The notes under the pieces were generated by a model. The model ran no database searches and was not told the origin of the DNA. It was given only the letters and a program-made list of their open reading frames with translations. Shown here piece by piece: positions 35,192 through 47,535 of a DNA stretch of 64,000 nucleotides (the first letter of the stretch is position 1; each line of letters opens with the position of its first letter). Origin of the DNA: Vibrio mytili. Lineage in GTDB: Bacteria > Pseudomonadota > Gammaproteobacteria > Enterobacterales > Vibrionaceae. A program made the position numbers and the translations under genes. Where the stretch lies: assembly GCF_000830505.1 (NCBI RefSeq), contig NZ_JXOK01000049.1, positions 186,001-250,000 on the forward strand. Direction: 5' to 3'.

Positions 35192-35653
35192 ATGGACAAG
35201 TTTGATCACAAGATCATTGATATCCTCCGGCATAATGCTCGACTTTCGGTTACTGAAATTGCTGATAAAGTTAACTTATCTCGCTCAGCGGTAACTGCTC
35301 GAATTCGTAAGCTAGAAAATGACAAAGTTATTTTGGGCTATCATGCAGAAATTGCACCGTCGGCAGAGGACTCGATTTGTGCTTATTTTGCGTTAAAGTT
35401 TGATACGTCTACCTCAACGTATTATTGCGAATCCTACGCAGATGAGTTGTACAAAATTGATGGCGTCAAGTGGTGTCATGCCATTAGCGGAGAGACCGAC
35501 ATGATGGTTTTTGTTCAAGTGCCCAATATGAATCGTTTGAATGAAATCAGAGATCAAATTCAACGGTATCCAGAACTTCGTCACTTAATGACACATACGG
35601 TCTTGACCGAATTTTTTAATACCACAGGGTCACCCTTCGTTAAGTCTGCATGA
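35192..35653 (+). CDS. Lrp/AsnC family transcriptional regulator
   Basis: An N-terminal helix-turn-helix (LSVTEIADKVNLSRSAVTARIRKLE, residues 17-42) is followed by a RAM ligand-binding domain. 153 residues is the usual size. It lies between two amino acid exporters: the divergent YjeH-like gene and the LysE-type gene 23 bp downstream on the same strand. This context suggests that it senses an amino acid and controls its export. Confidence 0.9.
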   Translation: MDKFDHKIIDILRHNARLSVTEIADKVNLSRSAVTARIRKLENDKVILGYHAEIAPSAEDSICAYFALKFDTSTSTYYCESYADELYKIDGVKWCHAISGETDMMVFVQVPNMNRLNEIRDQIQRYPELRHLMTHTVLTEFFNTTGSPFVKSA

Positions 35654-35676
35654 GAGTCTGTTAAGGAGAGGCATTT

Positions 35677-36291
35677 ATGACACTAACTATTTGGTTATCA
35701 CTTTTTACCGTCTGTTTATTGGGGGCGATGTCGCCGGGTCCGAGTCTTGCTATTGTTGCGAAACACTCGTTAGCTGGTGGCAGAGTTAATGGCTTGGCAA
35801 CGGCTTGGGCACATGCTTTTGGGATAGGCATATATGCGTTTATCACATTGATTGGCCTAGCGGTGGTGCTGCAACAAAGTCCGATTCTATTTAAAACAAT
35901 AAGCTTGCTAGGGGCGGGATATCTCGCCTATTTAGGATTTAATGCGTTGCGTTCGAAAGGGGGCGTGGCGGCAAAGCTAGAATCAGGAAAGGAAACGACG
36001 GTCGGTCAATCTGCACGAGAAGGCTTCTTTATTTCCATTCTAAGCCCTAAAATTGCGCTGTTTTTCATTGCACTATTTAGTCAGTTTGTTGCTCTGGGTA
36101 ATGATCTCAGTAATCAAATGATCATTGTTGCGACACCATTTGTTGTTGATGGCTTGTGGTACACCTTCATTACAATTGTATTATCCAGCTCAAAAGTCGT
36201 AGATAAAATTCGCGCAAAGGCGGTGCTTATTGATCGTTTGTCTGGACTTGTCTTGATCCTACTGGCCTTGCGCGTTGTTTTTACTATTTAG
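35677..36291 (+). CDS. LysE/RhtB family amino acid exporter
   Basis: The protein (204 residues, about six membrane segments) has the family opening AMSPGPSLAIVAKHSLAGGRVNGL near residue 17 and the central stretch REGFFISILSPKIALFFIALFSQF. It exports an amino acid or homoserine-like compound. GGAGAGGC precedes the ATG. It follows the Lrp regulator by 23 bp, so both are probably in one operon. Confidence 0.9.
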   Translation: MTLTIWLSLFTVCLLGAMSPGPSLAIVAKHSLAGGRVNGLATAWAHAFGIGIYAFITLIGLAVVLQQSPILFKTISLLGAGYLAYLGFNALRSKGGVAAKLESGKETTVGQSAREGFFISILSPKIALFFIALFSQFVALGNDLSNQMIIVATPFVVDGLWYTFITIVLSSSKVVDKIRAKAVLIDRLSGLVLILLALRVVFTI

Positions 36292-36302
36292 GTCAGGCTA
36301 AA

Positions 36303-36338
36303 TAAAAAATACCCAGTCTAGCTATCAAGACTGGGTAT
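36303..36338 (-). terminator. Terminator between convergent genes
   Basis: ATACCCAGTCT (36309-36319) pairs with AGACTGGGTAT (36328-36338). Read in reverse it is followed by TTTTTTATT, so it best serves the small membrane protein gene at 36387-36608; it may also stop the LysE transcript. Confidence 0.8.
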
Positions 36339-36386
36339 AAAAAAGAAGTATCTCAGGAACAGTTGGGGGCTGGAAACACTTCACTT

Positions 36387-36608
36387 TTAACGGTTCACTT
36401 CTTCAAATTCACCTTCAATAGCTTCGGCTTTGCCAGTGTTGAATTTATATTCTTCATTCATTTCTTGTTGCATGCGGTATACGCGCTTCTCGATGCGTTT
36501 ACCAGTAATCAGGGCTGCAATGGTCAATGGAATCGCAAGGACTAGGCTAAGTAGCAAAGTAAATACGCCAGTAATCAGAGCCAGTGCGGTAACAATAATC
36601 CGATTCAT
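36387..36608 (-). CDS. Small membrane protein (73 aa)
   Basis: The first 36 residues hold one long or two short hydrophobic segments (IIVTALALITGVFTLLL...LAIPLTIAALI), followed by a charged tail (KRIEKRVYRMQQEMNEEY...EGEFEEVNR). AGAGGTC precedes the ATG, and a terminator follows. It looks like a small inner-membrane protein with a cytoplasmic tail. Family not recognised. Confidence 0.7.
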   Translation of the reverse strand: MNRIIVTALALITGVFTLLLSLVLAIPLTIAALITGKRIEKRVYRMQQEMNEEYKFNTGKAEAIEGEFEEVNR

Positions 36609-37124
36609 ATTTGTGACCTCTTTTTCAATCTATGGGTTCATATTACTCGTGTGAACATGAACAAAACATGAACGTATACTTAAGTGACTTTATTGATGAA
36701 CAGCCAAAGAGCGAGCTTCTCACTTCGCCGTTGAATTTGGCGCTCTTGAATTTCATGATCTAGTGCTACGTTACTGCTTTTTTACGTAGAATGACGATGT
36801 ATTCAAATCAGTGCCTTGCCTAAGAGCGAATAAATTCTCGCCGATGAAATTACTTGAGTCTATAAGTGAAAAAAGCACGAGAAAGAAAAAACGCCTGAGG
36901 TTAGTCAGGCGTATAAAAGAGAGTTAAGAGAGTGGTACGCTATGGGATTAACGTTGTGGAGCAATGTTTATCTAGCGTGTTATTGTTATCTTAGGTGTAT
37001 GTAATTGTTATATAAAGTATAATTATTATCTAGCCTAACGTTGTTTTCTGCGCATATGATGGTTTACTTTGCGTATTGTTATTTACTTTTCTTATTGTTA
37101 TTTACCGAGCGTGAGGCGGTCTAT
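36609..37124. other. Intergenic region downstream of GAPDH
   Basis: No gene. It contains the GAPDH-side terminator (36885-36912) and is otherwise AT-rich, especially 36985-37110. The 210 bp between the GAPDH stop and that terminator could be a long 3' UTR or a separate small RNA. Confidence 0.35.
36885..36912 (-). terminator. Terminator on the GAPDH strand
   Basis: ACGCCTGA (36891-36898) pairs with TCAGGCGT (36905-36912); in reverse it is followed by TTTTTTCTTTC. The nearest upstream gene on that strand ends at 37125. Confidence 0.75.
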
Positions 37125-38555
37125 TTAACGCGGGAAAGTTTGGTAACGAACCCCCATCATTTGTTCCATACAGTGCACGACTTGGCAGCTGTAACCAAAT
37201 TCGTTGTCATACCAAATGTACAGTACGCAGCGTTTATCTTGTGCGATCGTTGCTTGACCATCCACGACGCCAGCATGGCGCGAGCCAACTAAATCACTGG
37301 ATACGATTTCAGTCGAATCTGTGTAATCAATTTGTGCGGAAAGCTCAGAGTTTAATGCCATTTCTCGTAGATATTCGTTCAGTGAATCACGATCCACTTC
37401 TTCACCTAGGTTCAGGTTTGCAACTGCCATCGATACGTTTGGCGTCGGTACGCGAATTGCGTTACCTGTTAGTTTACCGGCGAGTTCAGGCAGTGCTTTT
37501 GCTACTGCTTTGGCTGCGCCAGTTGAAGTCAGAACCATGTTCAGAGAAGCACTGCGTCCACGGCGATCACCGGAATGGAAGTTATCAATCAGGTTTTGGT
37601 CATTGGTGTAAGAATGAACCGTTTCAATGTGACCTGACAGAACGCCATATTTGTCGTGCAACGCTTTCAATACTGGTGTGATCGCGTTGGTCGTGCAGCT
37701 TGCGGCTGAGATGATGCGATCGTCTTCTTGGATAACAGACTCGTTAACACCGAACACAACGTTCTTTATGTCACCTTTGCCTGGCGCTGTTAAAAGAACT
37801 TTTTCTGCACCTTTACACGCTAAGTGTTGACCTAAGCCTTCAGAATCACGCCATACCCCCGTGTTATCTACAACAAGCGCATTGTGAATACCGTACACGG
37901 AGTAATCGACGTCACTTGGGCTATTTGCATAAATAATTTGGATGTAGTTGCCGTTAACAATCAGTGCTTTTCGCTCTTCATCAATGATAATGCTACCATT
38001 GAACTGACCATGTACCGAGTCGCGACGAAGTAAGCTCGCTCGTTTCTCTAAGTCACCTTTCTTGCCGCCGCGCACGACAATAGCGCGTAATCTAAGTGGG
38101 TAACCCGGACCGCTCTTTTCGATTAGCAGACGCGTTAACAAGCGCCCAATACGACCAAAGCCGTAAAGAACAACATCACGCGCTTCTAGAGAGGAGTCTG
38201 CATCACGCGCGCCAATTAGCGCAGTTTGTAGAAAATCATTTAGAGCATTGGTGTCTTCATGCTCTTTCCAATATTGAGTTGCCAATTGGCCGATATCGAC
38301 TCGGCAAGATGAAATACTCATCTCACACAGTGCTTGAACGATAGGCATTGTGTGTTCGAGAGAAAGAGGACTTCCAGCATATCTTCTTGCTACACGGTGA
38401 GTTTTGAGAATGTCTATGGTTGTTGCATTGATAAGAGTTTTACCAAACAGAACCACTTCGATTCCTTTTTGGCGATAAAGCATACCGATTAGAGGGGAAA
38501 TAGATTCTGCGATAGTCTGGCTTGTTTGCCAATCTTGGAGATATTTCTCTGGACT
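37125..38555 (-). CDS. Glyceraldehyde-3-phosphate dehydrogenase, long form (476 aa)
   Basis: Residues about 125-470 are a GAPDH: VVLYGFGRIGRLL (NAD+ site), the active site SAASCTTNAITPVLKAL with the catalytic cysteine, the HSYTNDQNLIDNFH and DRRGRSASLNMV stretches, and WYDNEFGYSCQVV near the end. A further N-terminal part of about 120 residues precedes it, as in the 476-residue form known from Vibrio and other marine gammaproteobacteria. The start at 38555 (MSPEKY) gives this length. It probably coexists with a standard GapA elsewhere. Cofactor preference is not deducible. Confidence 0.93.
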   Translation of the reverse strand, partial: SPEKYLQDWQTSQTIAESISPLIGMLYRQKGIEVVLFGKTLINATTIDILKTHRVARRYAGSPLSLEHTMPIVQALCEMSISSCRVDIGQLATQYWKEHEDTNALNDFLQTALIGARDADSSLEARDVVLYGFGRIGRLLTRLLIEKSGPGYPLRLRAIVVRGGKKGDLEKRASLLRRDSVHGQFNGSIIIDEERKALIVNGNYIQIIYANSPSDVDYSVYGIHNALVVDNTGVWRDSEGLGQHLACKGAEKVLLTAPGKGDIKNVVFGVNESVIQEDDRIISAASCTTNAITPVLKALHDKYGVLSGHIETVHSYTNDQNLIDNFHSGDRRGRSASLNMVLTSTGAAKAVAKALPELAGKLTGNAIRVPTPNVSMAVANLNLGEEVDRDSLNEYLREMALNSELSAQIDYTDSTEIVSSDLVGSRHAGVVDGQATIAQDKRCVLYIWYDNEFGYSCQVVHCMEQMMGVRYQTFPR

Positions 38556-38691
38556 CATTGTCGTATTGGACCTTTCACGTTTGAGGGCTAACACTACTCT
38601 TAACCGCCATTTAGCTGCGATAAAGAGTAAAGTTTAGGGGGGTGTAAATGGTTTGTAATAATTATGGGTGCGGATTCTAAAGTTGAATGCC

Positions 38692-38892
38692 TTATTCTGC
38701 TAGGAAAAATAAATCTAGATTATAGTCCTGTATAATGGCGTTATCGTGGAGAATTGGTGCGATCAATACCATGGATTCAGAGTATTGACATCTTGATAAT
38801 AGGTGACTTATTTCGTGACAATAACGAGTAACTTCAAATTTAGAACGTAATTTTGCGTTGAATTTCAAGTTTTCGTTGTGATATGTGTCCAT
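38692..38892 (-). CDS. Possible small protein (66 aa)
   Basis: The reverse frame beginning MDTYHNENLKF reads as plausible protein (FEVTRYCHEISHLLSRC in the middle, acidic end). An upstream in-frame start at 39015 adds 41 less convincing residues. No good ribosome-binding site precedes either start. It fills most of a gap between GAPDH and an oxidoreductase gene. Unknown family; may be chance. Confidence 0.3.
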   Translation of the reverse strand: MDTYHNENLKFNAKLRSKFEVTRYCHEISHLLSRCQYSESMVLIAPILHDNAIIQDYNLDLFFLAE

Positions 38893-39072
38893 AAGACAAC
38901 GATATTGGTAAACGTAAATGTTAGTAATTAAGCTTTTTAATATTACGCTATTTGTATGCGTGTGATTCCTCCCAATGAGGTTGTCACAAAAGTTGAAAAG
39001 TTTGCATGATGTCACGTTTTAATCCTAAGAGTGATGGTGGCTCTGCAGTAACTAAATGATAAAGGGAAAGAG

Positions 39073-40080
39073 ATGTATAAACTTGCGGTAATTGGAACCA
39101 ACTGGATTTCTGACCAATTTGTATCGGCTGCTATTCAAACCGGACAATTTTGTTTAAAAGCCGTTTACTCGAGAGATCTAGAGAAAGCGCGAGCATTTGG
39201 AATCTCTTACAATGCGGAGGCTTTTTACGATCGTTTGGAGAGCTTAGCGAATGATCCCGAAGTTGATGCAGTATATATCGCGAGCCCGAACTCCTTACAT
39301 GCCCCACAAGCGATGCAAATGCTAACCGCGGGTAAGCATGTTATTTGCGAGAAACCGCTGGCATCTAACTATCCGTTAGCGCAGCAGATGTTTGAATGTG
39401 CTGAAGAAAATAATGTGGTGCTTTTTGAGGCTTTCATGACGCCATACACACCTAATTTTAGTGTATTGAAGAGCAGTCTAGAGCGCATCTCTCCACTAAG
39501 GCATGCAACGATCAGCTATTGTCAGTATTCTTCGAGATATCAAAAATATTTGAATGGCGAGAACCCCAATACGTTCAATCCGGACTTTTCAAACGGCTCC
39601 ATTATGGACATCGGCTACTACTGTGTCGGCGCGGCTATTGAATTGTTTGGTGAACCCCACCAAGTAAAAGCCAGCGCTCATCTTTTATCCTCTGGCGTGG
39701 ATGGATGTGGGAGTGTCACGCTTACGTACAGCGGGTTTAATGTCAATTTACTTCATTCTAAAGTGAGTGACTCGCTGATTCCAAGTGAGTTCCAAGGGGA
39801 GCAGGGTAGTGTATTGGTCGACATGATTTCCATTGGCCGCTCCGTTGAGCGGGTGTTAAGGGGGCAAGAGAAGGAGACTTTGACCCAACCGCAAGTGGAA
39901 AATCCTATGTTTTATGAAGCACAAGCGTTCGCTCAGCAAATCAAGTTGGGTGTAATGGAGAAAGACGCTAAACAGCGTTCTTTGTTAATCGCTAAAGTGT
40001 TAACTGAAATCAGAAAACAAACTGGCGTTATTTTTCCTGCGGATAATCCTCACAAAGGCAATATTTCACAAACTCGTTAA
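39073..40080 (+). CDS. Gfo/Idh/MocA family oxidoreductase (335 aa)
   Basis: The N-terminal Rossmann part starts MYKLAVIGTNWISDQFV, with a weak glycine motif (GTNWIS in place of GxGxxG), and has CEKPLASN near residue 95, the catalytic lysine motif. The C-terminal domain contains GSIMDIGYYCVGAA, matching the family's DxGxH/Y position. AAAGGGAAAGAG precedes the ATG. Substrate unknown; it stands alone and is followed by a candidate terminator. Confidence 0.88.
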   Translation: MYKLAVIGTNWISDQFVSAAIQTGQFCLKAVYSRDLEKARAFGISYNAEAFYDRLESLANDPEVDAVYIASPNSLHAPQAMQMLTAGKHVICEKPLASNYPLAQQMFECAEENNVVLFEAFMTPYTPNFSVLKSSLERISPLRHATISYCQYSSRYQKYLNGENPNTFNPDFSNGSIMDIGYYCVGAAIELFGEPHQVKASAHLLSSGVDGCGSVTLTYSGFNVNLLHSKVSDSLIPSEFQGEQGSVLVDMISIGRSVERVLRGQEKETLTQPQVENPMFYEAQAFAQQIKLGVMEKDAKQRSLLIAKVLTEIRKQTGVIFPADNPHKGNISQTR

Positions 40081-40127
40081 TTCATTTCAGCGTTAATCTG
40101 AGTTCAGAAGCCACAACGCTCTGTACA

Positions 40128-40178
40128 AACAAAGCCCACAGTTCATGGGGTCACTTCAGTCCTGAGGGCTTTGTTAAT
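40128..40178. terminator. Candidate long-stem terminator
   Basis: AACAAAGCCC (40128-40137) pairs with GGGCTTTGTT (40166-40175) around a 28-nt loop. It lies between the oxidoreductase and MATE genes, which converge. Confidence 0.5.
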
Positions 40179-40229
40179 TATGAGCTACTTTAGTTGCTAC
40201 TGTTTAACGTAGAACAACACCTGTGAGCA

Positions 40230-41555
40230 TTACGCCACTGACAACTTTGCGATGGTGTTGCGATAGGTAAGATAGGCGGCAAGGCCTGCGAAAAGGTTAC
40301 CAAGACAAGCGCCGAGCAAAAGGCCTTGAATACCACCTAGTTGAGATCCTATCCATAAACACGGTAGAAAGAACACAAACAGTCGTAGCGCTGATATCGT
40401 AAGGGCAGTGTAAGATTTACCTAAAGCATTGCAGACCGATACCATCAGCATACAAACCCCTAGAGATCCTAAACTGAGTGGCACAATCGTTAAGTGCATT
40501 TCTAACACATTTTCAACTTGGATATCGCTCGTCATCAAAAGCGCTAGAGGGTTAGCAAGTGCAAAAGTGATTATCGCGATGAGCAATTGGAAGCCCATAA
40601 TAAATTTAACCGCAATACTTACCAGAGATTGAATGTCTTTGTAATTTTTCGCCCCAAGCAAACGACCCACCATCGGTGGGAGAGACATCGTAAGCGCAAG
40701 TACGGATACGATGGCGAAAAACTCATAGCGAGATCCAATTGCCCATGCTGCGACGGCAGCGGTCCCGATTCCAGCGAGGAGTTTGGTTGCTAACATCGAT
40801 GATAATGGCGGCAATAGCTGGCTTATCATCGCTGGTCCCATGATGTTGCCAATCGAACGAACACTCGCCATCACATCTAAATCTTGCCATTGAGTGGTGG
40901 CCCAGTGATTTTTTTTGACTCGCGGAGCCACAACAAGGATACCGATGCCAAAAGCCAAAATGGTTGCAATTGCGGCGCCGTTGATACCTAGATCTAAAGT
41001 GAAAATAAAAATTGGATCTAAAATGAGGTTGATGACGCTGGTGACCATCATCATGGTGCCGGGTAACATCGTATTCCCGTTTGAGCGACAAATACTGTAA
41101 TAAAAGTAAAGAACAGCACCGGTCCAAGAGCTCAATAGCCATAACGGCCAGTAGCTATCAATGATTGGTAAAACACTATCTGGAGCGCTCAATAGCGACA
41201 AAATCGGGCAGCGCAACAACCAAATCAAAACACCGATAAAGGCGACACCAATCGATCCTATCATCAATACCAGGCCGCCGAGCTGTTTAGCATAGCGAAG
41301 GTCATTCGCGCCAAGTGCTTTTGAAATCACCGCTGTCGTGGCAATTCCTAAACCGACCTGGATACCAATAACGACCATCTGAAGCGGTAGGGTAAAACCT
41401 TGTGCAGCCAGGGGTAAAACACCCAACTGTCCGATAAATGCACTGTCTACCAGTTGAAAGCTCATCAGTGAAAGTACACCAAAAAGCATTGGCCAGGTCA
41501 TAGTGAATAGCTGCTTAGCAAGAGAAGCAGTAGAGCTTGATGTATTTGAAGGCAT
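40230..41555 (-). CDS. MATE family efflux transporter
   Basis: The protein (441 residues, about 12 membrane segments) has two similar halves, with MTWPMLFGVLSLMSFQLVDSAFIGQLGVLPLAA at the start and the SKALGANDLRYAKQL and GRLLGAKNYKDIQSL stretches at equivalent places. MATE pumps expel cationic compounds with Na+ or H+ entry. It converges with the oxidoreductase gene. Substrate cannot be read from sequence. Confidence 0.92.
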   Translation of the reverse strand: MPSNTSSSTASLAKQLFTMTWPMLFGVLSLMSFQLVDSAFIGQLGVLPLAAQGFTLPLQMVVIGIQVGLGIATTAVISKALGANDLRYAKQLGGLVLMIGSIGVAFIGVLIWLLRCPILSLLSAPDSVLPIIDSYWPLWLLSSWTGAVLYFYYSICRSNGNTMLPGTMMMVTSVINLILDPIFIFTLDLGINGAAIATILAFGIGILVVAPRVKKNHWATTQWQDLDVMASVRSIGNIMGPAMISQLLPPLSSMLATKLLAGIGTAAVAAWAIGSRYEFFAIVSVLALTMSLPPMVGRLLGAKNYKDIQSLVSIAVKFIMGFQLLIAIITFALANPLALLMTSDIQVENVLEMHLTIVPLSLGSLGVCMLMVSVCNALGKSYTALTISALRLFVFFLPCLWIGSQLGGIQGLLLGACLGNLFAGLAAYLTYRNTIAKLSVA

Positions 41556-41634
41556 AGAAGCGAAACTAATTTCTGGATGTTGAGGAACGAAAGTAGATGA
41601 AATTGTACATCGGCTTTAGAGCGGTGACAAAAAG

Positions 41635-41668
41635 AAACCCCGAGCAACTGGTTTTTGCTCGGGGTTTT
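41635..41668. terminator. Bidirectional terminator
   Basis: AAACCCCGAGCAA (41635-41647) pairs over 13 bp with TTGCTCGGGGTTT (41655-41667). It lies after the yeeX-like gene (reverse strand) and upstream of the MATE gene. Confidence 0.88.
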
Positions 41669-41703
41669 AGCAGGACTTAACCTAGGTTAACCACTTATGG
41701 TGA

Positions 41704-42024
41704 TTATTTCTTATTACCTGTTGTCAACTGCTTATCTTCTTCTGTGAGCTCACGAATACGACGGCTGATATCACGACGAGCTTTTGAAATCTCAGCGCTC
41801 TTAATGATGTGGTCGTCAACACGATCTTCGTAATCTGCTTTCATGTTCTTGATGATTGCTAGCATTTCATCTTGAGTCATTTCTGGCTTGATGTAGTCTA
41901 GTAGGTTTTCTAAAAGGTCGACACGCTTACGGTTGTCACGAACTTTCTTTTCATTATCAATAAGTTCACGCTTTAGCTTGTTTTTACGACGCGCTTGGCT
42001 AACGATCTCAAATACGCTACTCAT
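41704..42024 (-). CDS. yeeX: YeeX (DUF496 family) protein
   Basis: The 106-residue product beginning [21 protein letters not shown] matches YeeX closely in layout: [49 protein letters not shown]. It is charged and predicted all-helical coiled coil. GGAAAGGGAACT supports the start at 42024. The molecular role of YeeX is not settled. A strong terminator follows. Confidence 0.92.
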   Translation of the reverse strand: MSSVFEIVSQARRKNKLKRELIDNEKKVRDNRKRVDLLENLLDYIKPEMTQDEMLAIIKNMKADYEDRVDDHIIKSAEISKARRDISRRIRELTEEDKQLTTGNKK

Positions 42025-42274
42025 AGTTCCCTTTCCTAATTTATGAATATTTATCACGATTAAAGCACAACATCACGTGGCATAACAGTCTTTAGATCAA
42101 TCTCAACGTTAAGTTGCACATTTATCAATCAATGATGACGGCGCATCGGACCTTGCCCTTCTTTAGTTGGTTCGAGTCGCTACTGACGGTGTATGCGTAA
42201 ATCCTCATTAGGAATACATCGTCTCATTGTCATCATAAGATCTTCTCTATATTATCAACATCATTGAATACAAA

Positions 42275-42493
42275 ATGATGAAACGTGATATGGACTCTGG
42301 TCATACAGCGGAGCAAATCGATACTCAGAAGAGTGAACCTTCAACTCATCCTCAAGCAGAAAAATTGAAAGATGCGTACATTCAAGAGCGCGCACAACTT
42401 GAGATCACAGAAGTTGAACTTAATCGTTCTAAGATCATGATGATAGATGAAAATGGCAAGATGAGGCCAGTACCTATCTTATCAGAGCATTAA
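42275..42493 (+). CDS. Hypothetical small protein (72 aa)
   Basis: The reading frame is protein-like, hydrophilic, with no cysteines and an ending VELNRSKIMMIDENGKMRPVPIL. The start could be the ATG at 42275 or 42278; neither has a strong ribosome-binding site. It lies alone between the yeeX-like and yceH genes. It resembles short conserved Vibrio proteins of unknown role, though I cannot name one. Confidence 0.55.
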   Translation: MMKRDMDSGHTAEQIDTQKSEPSTHPQAEKLKDAYIQERAQLEITEVELNRSKIMMIDENGKMRPVPILSEH

Positions 42494-42647
42494 GGGCGTT
42501 GTTAAAACGTATCCGTGTGGTCAGCCTTTTCTTTTGCCTGACATCGATACCAACCTCCTTTTCGCTCGTGTAATGAGAGAGTAGCGCAAAGCGCTTCAAC
42601 CCAATTTAGGTATCAATTCAAATACAAAAATAATAAGGAAATGCATT

Positions 42648-43294
42648 ATGAAAGTTGAGCTAACAGCAACAGAAGCACGCGTCATTGGCTGTTTGATAGA
42701 AAAAGAAGTGACAACGCCCGAACAGTACCCTCTGAGTCTTAATGCACTGACTAACGCATGCAATCAAAAAAGTAATCGTGATCCTGTGATGACGCTGTCT
42801 GAATCTGAGGTGTTGGACGCGGTGGATGCGTTAATTGGACGTCGTTTAGTGAGTGATGAAAGTGCTTTCAATAGCCGAGTAAGTAAATACCAACATCGTT
42901 TTTGTAATACTGAATTTGGTGACTTGCAGCTGAGCAAGCAAGAGAAAGGTATCGTGTGTTGTATGTTGTTACGTGGCGCACAAACACCGGGTGAGCTCCG
43001 CACGAGAACGAATCGCTTAGCCACATTCCATGATGTAAAAGAAGTTGAAACCGTGTTGGAACACTTAGCAAGTGAAGATAAGGGCCCTCTTGTTGTGAAA
43101 CTTCCTCGAGAAGCAGGAAAGCGCGAGTCACGTTATATGCACTTGTTCTGTGGGGACGTGGATGTGTCTACCTTCGTTTCCACTGCATCTGCTGCTTCGT
43201 CAGATGTTAGTCGCGTAACCCAACTGGAACAGGATGTCGCACAACTTCGTGAAGAACTGAATACCTTGAAAGCGCAAGTTGAATCTTTACTTTT

Positions 43295-43298
<4 letters not shown>
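42648..43298 (+). CDS. yceH: YceH family (DUF480) protein
   Basis: The 216-residue sequence is characteristic: [35 protein letters not shown]... then [13 protein letters not shown] and [19 protein letters not shown]. The fold is two tandem winged helices followed by a C-terminal coiled coil ([17 protein letters not shown]). AAGGAAA precedes the ATG. The function is unknown. The stop overlaps the start of the next gene (ATGA). Confidence 0.95.
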
Positions 43299-44803
<1,505 letters not shown>

Positions 44804-44804
<1 letters not shown>

Positions 44805-47389
44805 TGATCAAGTCACCCACGCGAGCAAAACCAACCAAGCGTCGCTCTCTTTCGACGCTGATTACTCGCATCATCGTCTTTGTCCTAGCCCCAATTATTC
44901 TAGGCATATTCGTTCAGAGTTATTACTTCTCCAAACAAATCATTTGGCAAGAAGTTGATAGGACGAAGCAACAAACGTCAGCACTGATACTGAATATATT
45001 TGACAGCCACTTTGAAGCGCTCGAAATACATCATAACGGCAATGCGAAAAGTGATGTGGTGTTAGGGTTTTATACAAAACATGATGCAGAAGCGTTAAAT
45101 TATTTTTTTCTCAGCGTTGATAAGAGCGATCCGTCCCATACACCAGAGTTTCGGTTACTCACCGATCACCAAGGCATTGTTTGGGAAGATAACAACGCGC
45201 ATTTCTATGGAATTAACGAGTCGATACTCGATAGTCTTACTCGTAAAGTGACCTTCAGTAACAACTGGTACTACATCAAAACGCCTACTCCGATGGGGGA
45301 GCGGCACCTTTTGATGAGGAAGGTCCCTGTTCTTGAGCCCAAAACGGGTGAGGTTATGGGGCACTTATACAGTACAGTCGTGTTGGATGGTAACTTTGGT
45401 CTGATGGAAAAGCTCAAGAACAAAGGAAACATTGACAACGTTGTGCTGGTGGCGGATGACACACCATTAGCGAGCTCTTTAGCCGGTGACGAATCATACA
45501 AAATATTTGATGTTCTTCAGCGTAAACAATCTAAACAAAAGTTAGCAGAATTATTGGTGATCAAAGCACCAATAGAAGTGAATGCATCTCAAACGGATCT
45601 GGCCTTGTTAACGATCCAGAACAATCAAAATGTCGTCATGCTGCAATTGCAACATGTGTTGGCCATGTTGGCGTCCGTCATTGGAATGATCATTATTGCC
45701 TTACTGACTAAAGAATGGATCGAAAACCGCCTAGGAAGAGAGCTTGGAACGTTAATGTCCTACACTCGTGCCGCACGAGAAGACAAGGCTTTTGAACGAT
45801 TTGGTGGTTCAGATATTGAGGAGTTCGATCATATTGGATTAACACTAGAGAACACGATTGAAGAACTTGAAGCGCAAAAACGATCGTTTAGAGACCTGTT
45901 TAACTTCGCACTGTCTCCAATAATGGTGTGGTCTGAAAATGGTATATTGATACAAATTAACCCAGCCGCGAAAAGAGAACTGGTGGTTGAGGCGGATGTA
46001 GAAACGATGCATCCGGTTTTTAATAGCTTTAAAGAGAAGCTGCTTCCGCATCTTAAGATGGCGGCTCAAGGGGCAACACTCACAGGCGTTAATGTACCGA
46101 TCGATAAAAAAATCTATCGCTGGAACTTGTCGCCAATCCGAGTAGAAGATGACATTAGCGGTATCATTGTTCAGGGGCAAGACATCACCGCGTTAATCGA
46201 AGCCGAGAAACAAAGTAATTTAGCAAGACAAGAAGCAGAAAAGTCGGCGCAGACTCGTGCTGATTTTCTTGCAAAAATGAGCCACGAAATACGCACTCCA
46301 ATCAATGGTATTTTGGGTGGTGCTCAATTGCTGAAGAACTCTGCGACGACGCAAGAACAACGTAATCAAATTGATGTGCTCCGTCACAGTGGTGAACACT
46401 TACTTGCGGTTTTAAATGACATTCTGGATTTTTCCAAAATCGAGCAAGGTAAATTTCGGATACGTAAGCATTCATTCTCTTTTGCAGAGACGATTCGCAC
46501 CTTGGACAATGTCTATCGTCCTACCTGTGAAATAAAAGGGGTCGATTTTATTATTGAGAATCATCTCCCACCGCATATGGAGATATTTACTGACCAGATA
46601 CGTTTGAACCAAATCTTGTTCAACCTCATTAGTAACGCAGTAAAATTTACCCCATCTGGAAGTATTCGGTTAACGGCAAATTTAGAACAATTCTCCGGAA
46701 CAGAAAATAGTGTGCTTTGGGTGGAGGTTGCCGATACCGGTATTGGCATCGAGACTGAGAAAATTGAGCAAATGTTTGAGCCATTTGTGCAAGAGGAAGC
46801 GACCACCACACGCGAGTTTGGCGGCAGTGGCTTAGGGCTCACGATAGTCAAAAGCTTAGTTGATATGCTAGAGGGTGATGTTCAGATTACTAGTCAGAAA
46901 GGTAAAGGAACGACATTTGTTGTTTCATTACCCGTCAGGGAGAGTGAGAAGGTTCAAACTGAATCAGAAATCGTTGCCACGATCCAGCCCGCAGACTTGT
47001 TTGATACGAGCTTAAAAGTCCTGTTGGTGGAAGATAACCATACTAATGCGTTTATATTAAAAGCGTTTTGTCAAAAGTATGAAATGCAGGTTGACTGGGC
47101 GAAGGATGGCTTAGAAGCGATAACATTACTTGAACAGCATACTTACGACCTTATCCTGATGGACAATCAACTTCCGCACCTTGGCGGGATTGAAACGACA
47201 GAAGAAATACGTAAGACACTGAAACTGACAACCCCGATTTACGCCTGTACCGCAGACACATCTCAAGAAACCAGTAACGCTCTGATTGCTGCTGGTGCAA
47301 ACTATGTGCTGTTTAAACCAATAAAAGAAAAAATGTTCTATGAGGCATTGGTTCACTTCAAACACCACTTTTTACTTGAAAGACGTTAA
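44804..47389 (+). CDS. luxQ: Hybrid sensor histidine kinase/phosphatase LuxQ
   Basis: Layout: a membrane helix near residues 20-45, a periplasmic LuxP-binding region to about 280, a second helix (LAMLASVIGMIIIALL), a PAS domain (about 355-480), the dimerization/phosphoacceptor box FLAKMSHEIRTPINGI near residue 488, an ATPase domain (NLISNAVKF, DTGIGI, GGSGLGLTI) and a receiver domain with phosphoacceptor aspartate in LILMDNQLP near residue 785. It feeds the LuxU-LuxO quorum-sensing phosphorelay. ATG 44804 overlaps the luxP TGA (TGATG). 861 residues, as expected. Confidence 0.97.
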
Positions 47390-47535
47390 ACGAAACATTG
47401 CCTTGTTTCATACGCCTTTGTCTCCTTATTGGTATCTAATTACGTAGTATGGAACCTTATGTTTCACAATTCATTATTGCATATGCCAATAATGAATTGT
47501 ATAGTGTTGTTATTCCTCAGACTAAGGAGCACACT